A DNA stretch of 64,000 bases from Candidatus Rifleibacteriota bacterium (GTDB lineage Bacteria; Muiribacteriota; Ozemobacteria; Ozemobacterales; Ozemobacteraceae): assembly GCA_024710355.1 (NCBI GenBank), contig JANJUX010000026.1, forward strand, positions 26,074-90,073, written 5' to 3'. How positions within the stretch are numbered: position 1 is the stretch's first letter; every line of letters starts with the position of its first letter. Positions 25,744-34,782 of the stretch are shown in pieces. The position numbers and the translations under genes are program-made. The notes below the pieces were generated by a model. It had not been told where the DNA came from and ran no database searches. It saw only the letters and a program-made list of their open reading frames with translations.

Positions 25744-26646
25744 TTACTTGTTGAAAACTGACGAGAAAGAGTCTTTTATACTGTTGAAGCTGTTTTCAAG
25801 GCCGCTTACGGTATTCTTGACCGATTCAATAGTGCCCTTGGCCAGGTCGGCATACTTCTGAGCCGTGGCGGCAAGGCTGTCGACGTCTCCCTTGGCAGCT
25901 TTGAGCTGTCTCTGGGCTTCTTTTGAGGTCGGGTCTTTGAGCACTGCCTTCAGGCTGTCGCGCAATTTGTTGATTTTCTCTTCGGTAGCCTTGCGTTCTG
26001 CGTCAGAGATCTTCATCTGCTTAAGATTTCTCGAAAGGTTGTCAACAGCGGCGCTGATCTGGTTAACATTCGTGGTTACCGATTTGGTGACCGCTTCGCG
26101 TTCGGCCGGGGTCATAAGAGAATTGACTGCGGCGGAGGCAGTAGCATTGGCGGCAACATTGGCTGATGCCGTGGCATTGCCTTCGGGGCGGATGGTAATG
26201 ACTGCGTCTTCGTCATCGCGTGCCGGAACTTGTTCACTGGTCGGAGCATTGTTGTCTATGCGGTTGCCAATAGCGTCGTTGCCGCCCTCTTTCATCTGCT
26301 TGCCAAAGTCAGAAATGGCATTGCCGGCGTCCTGAACCTTGTTTACAATATTCTGGGCCTTGTCAAAACCATCTTTAACCTTTTCGGCGATCGGTTTGAC
26401 CTTATCGTAGATCTCTTTGCCCTTGTCGAGAATCGGGGTGACGAACTCCTTGGCCTTGCCGATAAAATCTTTGGCCATGCCGATGCCCTTATCGATAAAG
26501 CCACCCAGATTCTGGCTGAGGTTACCGACGACATTTTTCAGACCGCTCAGAATCGCGCCAAAATCGACGTTACAACCTGAAAGGGTTATGGAAACCATTA
26601 GCAGCAGGGAGATAAAAAGTGAGTTTCGCAATATTGACACAAACAT
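25744..26646 (-). CDS. Helical lipoprotein of unknown function
   Basis: A 300-residue lipoprotein with a typical signal and lipobox TLSGC (Cys25). Residues 30-125 are repeating amphipathic helices rich in Lys, Gly and Val (GKAKEF, KGKEIYDKV, IAEKVKDGF), like elongated apolipoprotein- or LEA-type helices. A polar Asn/Ala linker (125-180) follows, then a coiled-coil region (190-300). An AGGAGGT site lies 7 bases before the ATG. It sits directly upstream of the anti-sigma-like gene on the same strand and could be the envelope component that this regulator monitors (inference). Confidence 0.8.
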   Translation of the reverse strand: MFVSILRNSLFISLLLMVSITLSGCNVDFGAILSGLKNVVGNLSQNLGGFIDKGIGMAKDFIGKAKEFVTPILDKGKEIYDKVKPIAEKVKDGFDKAQNIVNKVQDAGNAISDFGKQMKEGGNDAIGNRIDNNAPTSEQVPARDDEDAVITIRPEGNATASANVAANATASAAVNSLMTPAEREAVTKSVTTNVNQISAAVDNLSRNLKQMKISDAERKATEEKINKLRDSLKAVLKDPTSKEAQRQLKAAKGDVDSLAATAQKYADLAKGTIESVKNTVSGLENSFNSIKDSFSSVFNK

Positions 26647-26730
26647 TAGTCGACCTCCTGATCAAACAGTTGAATCTACCTGACTTACGAAGCGAAAGTT
26701 TTTTTTGTTGCAGAAAATTTTAAAAAAAAA

Positions 26731-27477
26731 TTATGGCGCTTCAGGAAGCTTCAGCTGAGAATGCCAGTTCGGAATCACCCTGGTCTGGTTCCATACCGAG
26801 TGAAAAAATTCCGGGTAGACGACATCGAAGAAGTCGGCAAGAATGACATCTTTCTGCAGTTCGTCGAGACGGGTGCCGGCGGTTCGCCCTTTCATTTCAC
26901 TGGCGTGTACCGCATCGATCAGTTGCAGCGTCACAAGAAAATAGAACTGGTTTTTGCCATAGGGCTGCAACATTATGGGCTTGATCTCGAAAAAATTGAT
27001 GCGCTCGGTCAAAATTCTGGTGTTGACTTTGCCGCCGAATGATTCGGTTCTGATGAGGCGTAGAAAGGGATTGTCGGGGTTTTTGCCCGCTTCGACCCTG
27101 TAGGTAATCTCGGAAACTCTGCGAAAATTTACGCCACCGGTCTGACTGGTAAAGATGTCGCTCATCTTCTGATGCACCGGAAAGGAATAAAATTTGTATG
27201 AATTGTGCGGTGGCGACCCGGAAACCTGCATTACGTCAGAAAAATTGTAGTTGGAACTGTATGGCAGCTCAAAACAAGCCATTTTCAGATCGGCATAGAT
27301 CTGCTTGATTACCCGGCGGGCCTCAAGGGTCGTGTCGATGCGCAACATGCCTTTGAGTGAAGTTTTTGTGCTCGAACGCAGCACGAGAAAAATCGGCCCC
27401 ATCAACAGTGCGGTACAGATGAGAACGATCATTATTTCGACCAGAGTGAATGCCTGACGTCGCTGGTTTGAGTTCAT
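26731..27477 (-). CDS. Pseudopilin-like protein (GspJ-type)
   Basis: A 248-residue protein with a prepilin N-terminus: short basic leader, then AFTLVEIMIVLI, with the conserved Glu at mature position 5 and a hydrophobic helix. The remainder is beta-rich and of GspJ/PilW-like length. Prepilin peptidase would process it, and it would join a type II secretion or type IV pilus tip complex. Its start overlaps the preceding gene by 4 bp, so it is the last of three coupled genes. Confidence 0.8.
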   Translation of the reverse strand: MNSNQRRQAFTLVEIMIVLICTALLMGPIFLVLRSSTKTSLKGMLRIDTTLEARRVIKQIYADLKMACFELPYSSNYNFSDVMQVSGSPPHNSYKFYSFPVHQKMSDIFTSQTGGVNFRRVSEITYRVEAGKNPDNPFLRLIRTESFGGKVNTRILTERINFFEIKPIMLQPYGKNQFYFLVTLQLIDAVHASEMKGRTAGTRLDELQKDVILADFFDVVYPEFFHSVWNQTRVIPNWHSQLKLPEAP

Positions 27478-27938
27478 TTTGGGCGCTCCATAACCAGAGA
27501 TTCGAGGGAAACGGCCTTGCGGCTCATCCAGACTTCAACGCGGCTCTGTCCCTTTACTGCCACCGTAACTTTAATCCGCATGCCCTGCAATTTTCCGGCG
27601 GTCACCGGAGTCAGTTCGATCAGACGCTGAAAAAGCCTGGCTTCGGCCGGATACTGCATGTCTGACATCAGACTGAACTCGATGTCTTTCATGGTGCCGA
27701 CCGGGTACCAGGCTGGCGGCGAAACATTGCCGTCGGCAACCATTTTTAGATAATCGTAGCCAAAGCCGCGAAATACTTCTATTGGCTCGCGGGCGAGCGA
27801 AAATGCAAGAAATTCGTAGTAGGCATCCATGGAACCCTGATTTGAAGCACGGTTCATCCAGAACATCGAGAGAATGGCCACTGACAGAAAAGCCATGGCA
27901 ATGATTACTTCGAGCAGAGAAAACCCGCGTCTTTTCAT
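27474..27938 (-). CDS. Pseudopilin-like protein (GspI/PilV-type)
   Basis: A 154-residue prepilin-like protein: leader MKRRG, then FSLLEVIIAMAFLSVAILSMFW, with the position-5 Glu. The length fits minor pseudopilins of the GspI/PilV type. It overlaps both neighbours by 4 bp. Together with the larger protein upstream and the GspJ-like protein downstream it forms a minor-pilin tip set. Confidence 0.82.
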   Translation of the reverse strand: MKRRGFSLLEVIIAMAFLSVAILSMFWMNRASNQGSMDAYYEFLAFSLAREPIEVFRGFGYDYLKMVADGNVSPPAWYPVGTMKDIEFSLMSDMQYPAEARLFQRLIELTPVTAGKLQGMRIKVTVAVKGQSRVEVWMSRKAVSLESLVMERPK

Positions 27939-29974
27939 TCGTCCTGTTCCACCATTCTTTCGAAGGTTACCCAGCGGGCGATGTTGACCTGATACAGGTC
28001 ATCATTGCGTTTGAAAAAGGGGTCGTAAGCCACCCGGTGCTCGACTCCGGGAGCCCATTTGTCTAGCTTGAGCCGGTCGGTGGCGATGCAGCCGTGCAGA
28101 TTCATTTTTCGGGTGGCAATAATCTGCCCGTTGCGGTCGTTTCTGCCCATGCTGACCAGAGCGGCTTCAACCAGATTTTCAGTGCTGACTTCGATCGGAT
28201 GCCCGCGTGTTACCAGTATACAGGCCGAATTGGTGCCTGGTTTTCGCTTCAGGCCGTTTTTGATGGTAATGCCGGGAGCGATTATTACACCCAGGCCTTC
28301 ATATTCAACGTCACCGTTCTCGCCTATGACCAGGGGCTCGGACAATTCGATCACCCCGCGCAGAAACAGCTTTTTTTGCGCCGGCTGATAGATGCCATAT
28401 TCTTCAAGGCGGTCTGTCGGGGCATTGCGCCTTGCCCAGAGGTTCATGTGAGCGAAGGGAACGGATGCCATGGTTGGGTCGTCGAGAGAACCGGCATTTC
28501 TGAAGTGAAACATGGCGGGGTGGGGAAGTGCCGTATTCAGCCCCTTGAGATAACGGTTTTCGATGTCGGTGCGGCAGAGCACCTCAGGAAAGCGGTTGGC
28601 GATGTTGTTTTTAATATAACCCAGTTTCATCATGTCGGGGTTGATTTCGCCATGATGGTCAAAGTTGAAGCACGGCATGCGGCGGTTTTTGAATTTTTCA
28701 ACGAGTTCAGGGTCGCCAAGGTGGATGGTGAAGTCTTCATCGCTGATTTCCAGGTCTAGCCTGCAGTTGCTCAGGTCGACGAAGAAGTAGCCGTAATGGA
28801 AATACCGCTGCCTGACATCGCCTTCGATAATTTTGTCGAGAGCGTTGACCGGAAGAAACTTTATGCCAGCCGGGACAATCGGGGGCTCAGTCTGCCCCGC
28901 AACTTTGAGTTCGCCTTTGCGGGTCAGGTCGCGGCTGCCTTTAAGTTCGGCATTGGCAGCGTAAGCCTCGTCGGCCATCGGGTAGCGCTCATATTCAAAA
29001 TAGGCTTTCTGTCCTGACATTTTGAAGCTTTCGAGGTCTCCGCCCTGCTGGTCTGCCAGTTTGCTGGTTTCTGCTTCAATATACTTCTTCAGGGCCGGTA
29101 TGATTTCGATGGTTTCAAGATCGGTTGCTTCGTAAATTTTTTCGACTTTCTGCGGTTCGGGAATCATCTCTTTGCGTTCAGAGTCGAGGTTGATAAAAAC
29201 ATGACTGCCGCGGCGGTTGCCGAGGTAAATTTTACCGTATTTGTCTGCAGACAGGCTTGTCTGGTCGATTGCCAGCATACGGTTCTGTGAATTGAAGCCA
29301 TGGCTGTAGGTCGAGGCAAATTCTTCCTGGCCGTCGCGAACGAAAAGTGCGTAATCGAGAATATAACTGTTCGTGTATGAGGTTCGCTGGGTATTGTTAT
29401 CGCGTCGCGAAACGATAGAAACGATCTTATAATCATGATGTCTGGTAATGGTGCAGGCGCCCTGCAGCTGTTTCTTGAATTCGGGCTTCGGTTCGACGGT
29501 TACACGCAGTTCGAGGGTGCCAACCCCTTCGTTCTCGTAGTAGCGGGCTCCGGTTGAATCGGTGTTGCGAAAATCGACGATTCTGGCGGTAGCATCTATT
29601 TTCAGGCGTGAACCAATCGGCATGGCGGCGGCCTGCGCCTGAGTCAGAACGACAGGAACCGGCACCCCTTTGCTGTTCTTGTTGTCGAGACCGGTATTTG
29701 ACGCGTCTAGCTCGCTCGAACGGCTGACAAGTTTGTTAAACAGAGCGCCGGACTGGTTTTCGGTTTCGTTATGAACATACATGAACGCCTCTTCGATGGC
29801 GGCGGCAGCCAGTTGTCTCGCGAGCTCAGAAGTCTGGAAACGGAAGGCGGTCGACTGGGCCTGCCGCGTCATGTAATGAAACTGCATCGCCAGCAGCCCG
29901 ACGATGATCATGACAAAGATTGCCGAAAACATGGCAACCCCGGCGCGCTTGCTTTGTCCTGTCACTTCTGGCAT
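27935..29974 (-). CDS. Large PilX/GspK-like exported protein, first gene of pilin operon
   Basis: A 679-residue protein with one N-terminal membrane helix (GVAMFSAIFVMIIVGLLAMQ) after a basic leader, as in PilX/GspK-type minor pilins. There is no Glu at position 5, as is true of GspK proteins. The helix continues into a long amphipathic stretch (QTSELARQLAAAAIEEAF). The large remainder is an unrecognised extracytoplasmic domain, much longer than classical GspK (about 320 residues). GGAGGA precedes the ATG. It is co-transcribed with two pseudopilin genes by 4-bp overlaps. No pilus motor genes are in the window. Confidence 0.75.
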   Translation of the reverse strand: MPEVTGQSKRAGVAMFSAIFVMIIVGLLAMQFHYMTRQAQSTAFRFQTSELARQLAAAAIEEAFMYVHNETENQSGALFNKLVSRSSELDASNTGLDNKNSKGVPVPVVLTQAQAAAMPIGSRLKIDATARIVDFRNTDSTGARYYENEGVGTLELRVTVEPKPEFKKQLQGACTITRHHDYKIVSIVSRRDNNTQRTSYTNSYILDYALFVRDGQEEFASTYSHGFNSQNRMLAIDQTSLSADKYGKIYLGNRRGSHVFINLDSERKEMIPEPQKVEKIYEATDLETIEIIPALKKYIEAETSKLADQQGGDLESFKMSGQKAYFEYERYPMADEAYAANAELKGSRDLTRKGELKVAGQTEPPIVPAGIKFLPVNALDKIIEGDVRQRYFHYGYFFVDLSNCRLDLEISDEDFTIHLGDPELVEKFKNRRMPCFNFDHHGEINPDMMKLGYIKNNIANRFPEVLCRTDIENRYLKGLNTALPHPAMFHFRNAGSLDDPTMASVPFAHMNLWARRNAPTDRLEEYGIYQPAQKKLFLRGVIELSEPLVIGENGDVEYEGLGVIIAPGITIKNGLKRKPGTNSACILVTRGHPIEVSTENLVEAALVSMGRNDRNGQIIATRKMNLHGCIATDRLKLDKWAPGVEHRVAYDPFFKRNDDLYQVNIARWVTFERMVEQDE

Positions 29975-30133
29975 TATTTCCTCCGGTTTTCTCTGTTCAG
30001 TTTACACGCAGAGGAGCGCAAAGGCAAGAATTGCCCCATGTCTTTTACCGATCACAAAACTTTGTGCAGTTTTCTGGAATTTGATACATGGCCATGGTAA
30101 ATTGACTGCAATAACTCTTTAGCTGGAGCTTTT

Positions 30134-31069
30134 ATGACAGAGGAAAAAAAGTATCGACTGGTAACCCGCAGTGACTTCGATGGCCTGGTCTGCGCCGTGC
30201 TGCTCAAAGATCTTGGTATGATCGACGATATCAAGTTCGTGCACCCGAAAGACATGCAGGATGGCAAAATCGAGATCACCGACCGCGATATAACCACGAA
30301 TCTGCCCTACGTTAACGGCGCATATCTGGTTTTTGACCACCATCTCAGCGAAACGATCCGCAACGAAGGTCAGCGCGAAAATCACATCATCGAAGCCACC
30401 GCCAAGTCAGCCGCCCGGGTTGTTTATAACTATTACGGCGGCAGAGAGCGATTTCCGCAGATTTCTGAAGACATGATGGAAGCCGTTGACAAAGCCGATG
30501 CTGCCCAGTTCAGTGTCGATGAAATTCTGCATCCGCAGGGCTGGGTGCTGCTCAACTATCTCATGGACCCACGCACCGGTCTCGGTCGCTTCAGAAATTT
30601 CCGCATTTCGAACTATCAGCTGATGATGGATCTGATCGACTGCTGCAAAGATATGACCATCGACGAGATCATGGATCTGCCCGATGTAAAGGCGCGCGTC
30701 GACCTCTATTTCGAACAGGAAGAAAAATTCAGAGAACAGCTGCGGCGCTGCTCAAAGATTTATCACAACCTGATCGTGCTCGATCTGCGCGACGAAGAGG
30801 TGATTCACGCCGGCAACCGCTTTATGATCTATGCCTTGAACCCTGAATGTAATATTTCAATTCACATTCTCTGGGGCTTTCAGAAGCAGAATACCGTCTA
30901 TGCGGTCGGCAAGTCGATTGTCAACCGTTCTTCAAAGACCAATGTCGGTGAACTGATGCTGAAATACGGTGGTGGTGGGCATCATGCCGCCGGCACCTGC
31001 CAGATCGACCATGACAAGGCCCCGGGTGTCTTGAAAGAACTGATCGGAAAAATCACCCGCGACGGCTGA
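30134..31069 (+). CDS. DHH-family phosphoesterase
   Basis: A 311-residue DHH/DHHA1 phosphoesterase. Metal-binding motifs are SDFDG (Asp14 and Asp16), DHH at 68-70, and a C-terminal GGGGHHAAG (about 277-285) that marks DHHA1. Such enzymes cleave phosphoester or phosphoanhydride bonds in nanoRNA, pAp, cyclic dinucleotides or polyphosphate. The exact substrate cannot be read from sequence. GGAG precedes the ATG. It is a single cytoplasmic gene, divergent from the pilin operon. Confidence 0.88.
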   Translation: MTEEKKYRLVTRSDFDGLVCAVLLKDLGMIDDIKFVHPKDMQDGKIEITDRDITTNLPYVNGAYLVFDHHLSETIRNEGQRENHIIEATAKSAARVVYNYYGGRERFPQISEDMMEAVDKADAAQFSVDEILHPQGWVLLNYLMDPRTGLGRFRNFRISNYQLMMDLIDCCKDMTIDEIMDLPDVKARVDLYFEQEEKFREQLRRCSKIYHNLIVLDLRDEEVIHAGNRFMIYALNPECNISIHILWGFQKQNTVYAVGKSIVNRSSKTNVGELMLKYGGGGHHAAGTCQIDHDKAPGVLKELIGKITRDG

Positions 31070-31122
31070 AAATAATTACTCTAGTCCTCTGTCACATTTG
31101 GATTCAAGGGACGACAATTTGT

Positions 31123-31190
31123 GCGTCATCCCTGCGAATGCAGGGATCTAAGCCTTATAGATGAGATTCCCGCCTTCGCGGGAATGACGC
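31123..31190. repeat. Palindromic intergenic repeat element (REP/MITE-like)
   Basis: A 68-bp imperfect inverted repeat bounded by GCGTCAT and ATGACGC. It contains two small hairpins (CCCTGCGAATGCAGGG and TTCCCGCCTTCGCGGGAA). The right half matches the GGAATGAC-type intergenic repeats common in many bacterial genomes. Only one copy is in the window. Confidence 0.75.
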
Positions 31191-31236
31191 GGCAAAACCA
31201 CAAATTCAACTTTGCGAGACTACTATTAGCTGGGGT

Positions 31237-31265
31237 CAGACAGAGATATTTTCTGTCTGGCTTTT
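31237..31265 (+). terminator. Intrinsic terminator of the DHH gene
   Basis: Stem CAGACAGA/TCTGTCTG with a 7-base loop, followed by GCTTTTA. It lies 168 bp after the DHH gene, beyond the palindromic repeat. Confidence 0.6.
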
Positions 31266-31752
31266 ATTTTGCCGGTTTCCAGGCTGAAAGGCGTTTTTTG
31301 GCTTCGGTAACCTGATCTTTGCTGAGTTTTAGCTCAAGCTCGCGGCGCAGGCGCTGCGCGTCTTTGTCGTTCTGTTTTTCGGCCAGAGAATACCAGAAAT
31401 AAGCCTCGACGAGACTGCGCCCGACCCCTTCGCCATTTTCATACATGGTGCCGAGGCTGAACTGGGCGTTGGCATGGTTCTGGTCAGCGGCCAGGCGATA
31501 AAGTTCGGCGGCTTTTTTGTGGTCTTTGGGCACATGCATGCCGCAGTAATACATAAAAGCCATGTTAACCTGAGCTTCGGGGTCACCTTTTTCGGCGGCC
31601 GGAGCAAAAATTGCGGCTGCTTTGGCGAAATCGCCGCTCTGATAAGCTTTGCCGGCTTCTTCCAGAGATGCTTTACGGCTGCAGCAACCGGTAAAAAACA
31701 ACACCGGCAGGGCGAGCAACATTAAAGCACAATAGCGGTATGGCAATTTCAT
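31264..31752 (-). CDS. Sel1-repeat lipoprotein
   Basis: A 162-residue lipoprotein with lipobox FFTGC (Cys23). It has about three Sel1-like TPRs (DFAKAAAIFAPAAEKGDPEA, then DHKKAAELYRLAADQNHANA, then a third with GTMYENGEGV). Such repeats bind partner proteins in the envelope. I chose the ATG at 31752 because AAGGA lies 7 bases upstream; an in-frame TTG at 31770 has none. It is divergent from the cyclase pair that follows and might be linked to it. Confidence 0.85.
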   Translation of the reverse strand: MKLPYRYCALMLLALPVLFFTGCCSRKASLEEAGKAYQSGDFAKAAAIFAPAAEKGDPEAQVNMAFMYYCGMHVPKDHKKAAELYRLAADQNHANAQFSLGTMYENGEGVGRSLVEAYFWYSLAEKQNDKDAQRLRRELELKLSKDQVTEAKKRLSAWKPAK

Positions 31753-31896
31753 GTATCGTTCCTTATTCAATTGTTACTTCGAATTTAAATGTTTTTGACC
31801 GGTTTGTAAAGTTGCTTAACCGTCAAAACTTCTGCCTGGCTGGTAGATAATCAGGGCCGAATAGGTTAAGATGTCTGGCAGATCGAGAGGCTACAG

Positions 31897-34782
31897 ATGA
31901 ACCGACGACTGAAAATGGCATTACCTCTGGTATTTGCATTTTTTCTGACGCTTCTGCCATTCGGGCTGCTTGAATATAACCAACATCAACGCGCCCTGAT
32001 TCAGCATGAGCGTGAAATTCTGCAATGGGAACACCGTGCCGGTAACTATCTGCAGCTTTTCAAGTCGCTCTGGTCGGTTGAGCAGCAGATTCGCCACCGG
32101 CAGTTCCTTTTTAAAAAGGCCAGACAGAAAGCCGGTTTTACCAGAAAGTTTTCCGGTGCCAGGTTTATGGCTGACATGCAGACTGTTTTTTCGCAGAAAA
32201 TGCAGCCACGGGTGACCTACGCCGGCATCTTCAGACCTGAAGACGGCCTCAAGATGCTCTCGGGCCCAGGGTTCACCATGCAGAAACAGAGATTTTTCAA
32301 GCGTATTCTCGAAGGGTTGATAAATAAAGAGCTTGGCCGGCCGGTAGAGTCTGTGACTCTTGACAGCCTGGTGCGGGGTGCCTTTGGCGATGTTCTCGAT
32401 TTTCAGGTGCTGGCCAGTCACCGCAAGGGAAAAGTTTCAAGAGTAATGTTTGAAAACGAACTGCAGCTGGTCTTCTGGGATATCTGCAGTGGCAGCGACG
32501 GTTCGTTGCTGGTATATTTGCAGCTGTTCGCCGCCGGCGAAACCGATCGCCTTCCTCTGATGCGCCGCGTTGCCGATTCACTCAGCGACAAGAACTCCTC
32601 GATTTGCTCCGTGCTGATGCCGCTCGAATTTGTCGACCCTTCGATCAAGCCGGTTTTTGACGCGACGGTGCCGACCGAGCAGAAACAGAGAATAAGATCT
32701 CTCTATGAAGCCATTGCCGGCAAACCTCTCGAAAGGGATCGACTGGTGCCTGCCGGAAAATTTGTCGACTATCAGGGCGTCAGAATTTTGCGCGATTTCA
32801 TCGATTACGCTGTGCCATATGAAATCTGGGTTCTCAGCCGCGATAATCCTGAAATGAAATTGCAGGAGCCGACTGTCAGCTTTCTTCTGCGCCTGTTGTT
32901 TTTTTCGAGCTGGATTCTTGTTTTCTGCAAAGTTTTGATCAGTGGCCGCCCGGTCGGGATAAGCCTTAAACACTGGCTCACGCTGACTTTTACTGTGGTC
33001 GGCATTCTGCCATTGCTGGTCTTTTTTGTCGCCGGCATTTTTCATATCGATGCCGCCGCTTTCCGTCGCGAACAGGAAGCGGTAAAAGACGCTTTGCAGC
33101 AGCTCGAAGAGGCTGACGCTTCGGGCGAAGTCATCATGGCCGAATTTCGCGATGCCTGCCGCCGCTGGACAATCAGAAACGACTGGATGCATGAAATCTC
33201 CACCTGGGATCCAGCCCTCTGGCAGAATGCGGTCGACCGCATGATTGGCCATTTTTCTGAAGCCGGGCTCAAGAAGGGTGCTGTTTATATCTACCCGCCT
33301 GATAAGTCCGGCCTTGACAATCAATGCTACCTGTTGCCCGGGTCGCTCGATAAGAAGACCGACGAAGAGCAGGCATGCGCGTTCTACTCGACCTGGGTAA
33401 AAAAGGCCTATCACAAGATTGCCCCTGACCTGATGATCGGGCCTGAGCCTGAAATGAGCATGTTTCACGGGCGCACCGGTCAGGAAATTCTGCGCATCTT
33501 TCTCAGCAACCGCAGCGATATCGAATTCGTCGATCTTGGCGAAGAAAAACAGCTGATCTACCAGAATTACGTGCTCGTCGACGGCAAGCCAATGAACTGG
33601 TATTTTTTCCGCTTCGATATCACCGAGATTTTCGAAGACTATCTGCGCGAAACCATCACCAGCATGCAGAAGATCTACCGCGAAAACTTCTATGCCATAA
33701 CCGTGGTAGACCGGGCTGAGACCAGAATGCTTTTTCCGCCGCCGCGCAGCCGTGAAGCCGGAATCATCAATGACTCGGCCGGCCGCCTGATCGATCTGGC
33801 AACCGTTACCCGCAGTCAGTTGATCGAGCAGTCAGATGATAAACTGGTAATTGCTTACCCCTGCATTAAGTCAGGCTCTTCGGTTGTGGTCAACGTGGTT
33901 TTTTTCAGAGCTTTTCGTGAGGCGGCCTACCGCCAGGAACTGCTGCTGTCGGTCATTGTTCTGCTGATGGCGGTTCCGGTATTTCTCATTTCGCGGTTGA
34001 CTGCCGATTATCTGGTAAGCCCGCTGCTTGGTGTCGAAAATGGTCTGAAGCGCATTTCTGAAGAAGATTATTCGGCAAGGCTGCATCTGAACCGTGAAGA
34101 TGAGCTTGGCAGGCTGACCAGAGCTTTTGACCAGATGGTCGAAGGGCTCAAGGAAAGACGCAATCTTGGCCGTTTTGTTTCTGCCGCACTCGACCACCAG
34201 GTTTCACAGGCCGTCGAAATGGCTGAAGAAAGACTGATCAAACGCGAAGGGGCGGTTCTTTGCTCCGACATCAGATCCTTTACTTCGATTGGTGAAAAGC
34301 ACGGGGCTCGTGAGGTCGTGGAGATGCTGAACGAGCATCTGGCCGCGATGTCTGAATGTATCAGAGAAAACGGCGGGCTGGTTGAGCAGTTTATCGGCGA
34401 CGCAGTTCTGGCGGTTTTTCACGGCGACTCCCTTCCAGAAGCCTGCCAGAAGGCAGTCAGGGCCGGGATAGCCATGATGCGGCGCCATCAGGAAAATTGC
34501 CTGAGTCGCCGTCAGCAGGGCAAGTTTCTTTATGACATCGGGGTCGGAATAGAGGGGGGCGAACTGCTGTCGGGAACCGTAACAGCAGGCCAGCGCAGCG
34601 ACTACACTGTCGTCGGCGCCGCCCGGAACGCGGCCGAAGATCTTGAATCCATGTCACGATACGGTCGGAGCACGAAAATAATGGTGTCACCCCTGGTTTA
34701 CGAGTCGGTGAACAACTTCAGATTTGTCGAGCACGAAAATAATGCTGCATACGAGCTTGTGACCCTGGAGGAAAGAGAGTGA
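31897..34782 (+). CDS. Dual-sensor membrane cyclase, C1-like half (keeps metal Asps)
   Basis: A 961-residue membrane protein: TM1 (10-30), first extracytoplasmic domain, TM2 (329-348) and TM3 (358-383), second extracytoplasmic domain, TM4 (681-702), HAMP, then a class III cyclase domain. The metal Asps are present (Asp791 in CSDIRSFT, Asp835 in FIGDAV). The adenine Lys is Gln831, Asp of the IGD motif is Ala908, and the transition-state Arg is Asp915; Asn911 remains. It therefore cannot complete a homodimeric site. It resembles the C1 half of mammalian adenylyl cyclases, with its missing groups supplied by the next gene. GAGG lies before the ATG, and its stop overlaps the next start. Confidence 0.88.
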   Translation: MNRRLKMALPLVFAFFLTLLPFGLLEYNQHQRALIQHEREILQWEHRAGNYLQLFKSLWSVEQQIRHRQFLFKKARQKAGFTRKFSGARFMADMQTVFSQKMQPRVTYAGIFRPEDGLKMLSGPGFTMQKQRFFKRILEGLINKELGRPVESVTLDSLVRGAFGDVLDFQVLASHRKGKVSRVMFENELQLVFWDICSGSDGSLLVYLQLFAAGETDRLPLMRRVADSLSDKNSSICSVLMPLEFVDPSIKPVFDATVPTEQKQRIRSLYEAIAGKPLERDRLVPAGKFVDYQGVRILRDFIDYAVPYEIWVLSRDNPEMKLQEPTVSFLLRLLFFSSWILVFCKVLISGRPVGISLKHWLTLTFTVVGILPLLVFFVAGIFHIDAAAFRREQEAVKDALQQLEEADASGEVIMAEFRDACRRWTIRNDWMHEISTWDPALWQNAVDRMIGHFSEAGLKKGAVYIYPPDKSGLDNQCYLLPGSLDKKTDEEQACAFYSTWVKKAYHKIAPDLMIGPEPEMSMFHGRTGQEILRIFLSNRSDIEFVDLGEEKQLIYQNYVLVDGKPMNWYFFRFDITEIFEDYLRETITSMQKIYRENFYAITVVDRAETRMLFPPPRSREAGIINDSAGRLIDLATVTRSQLIEQSDDKLVIAYPCIKSGSSVVVNVVFFRAFREAAYRQELLLSVIVLLMAVPVFLISRLTADYLVSPLLGVENGLKRISEEDYSARLHLNREDELGRLTRAFDQMVEGLKERRNLGRFVSAALDHQVSQAVEMAEERLIKREGAVLCSDIRSFTSIGEKHGAREVVEMLNEHLAAMSECIRENGGLVEQFIGDAVLAVFHGDSLPEACQKAVRAGIAMMRRHQENCLSRRQQGKFLYDIGVGIEGGELLSGTVTAGQRSDYTVVGAARNAAEDLESMSRYGRSTKIMVSPLVYESVNNFRFVEHENNAAYELVTLEERE

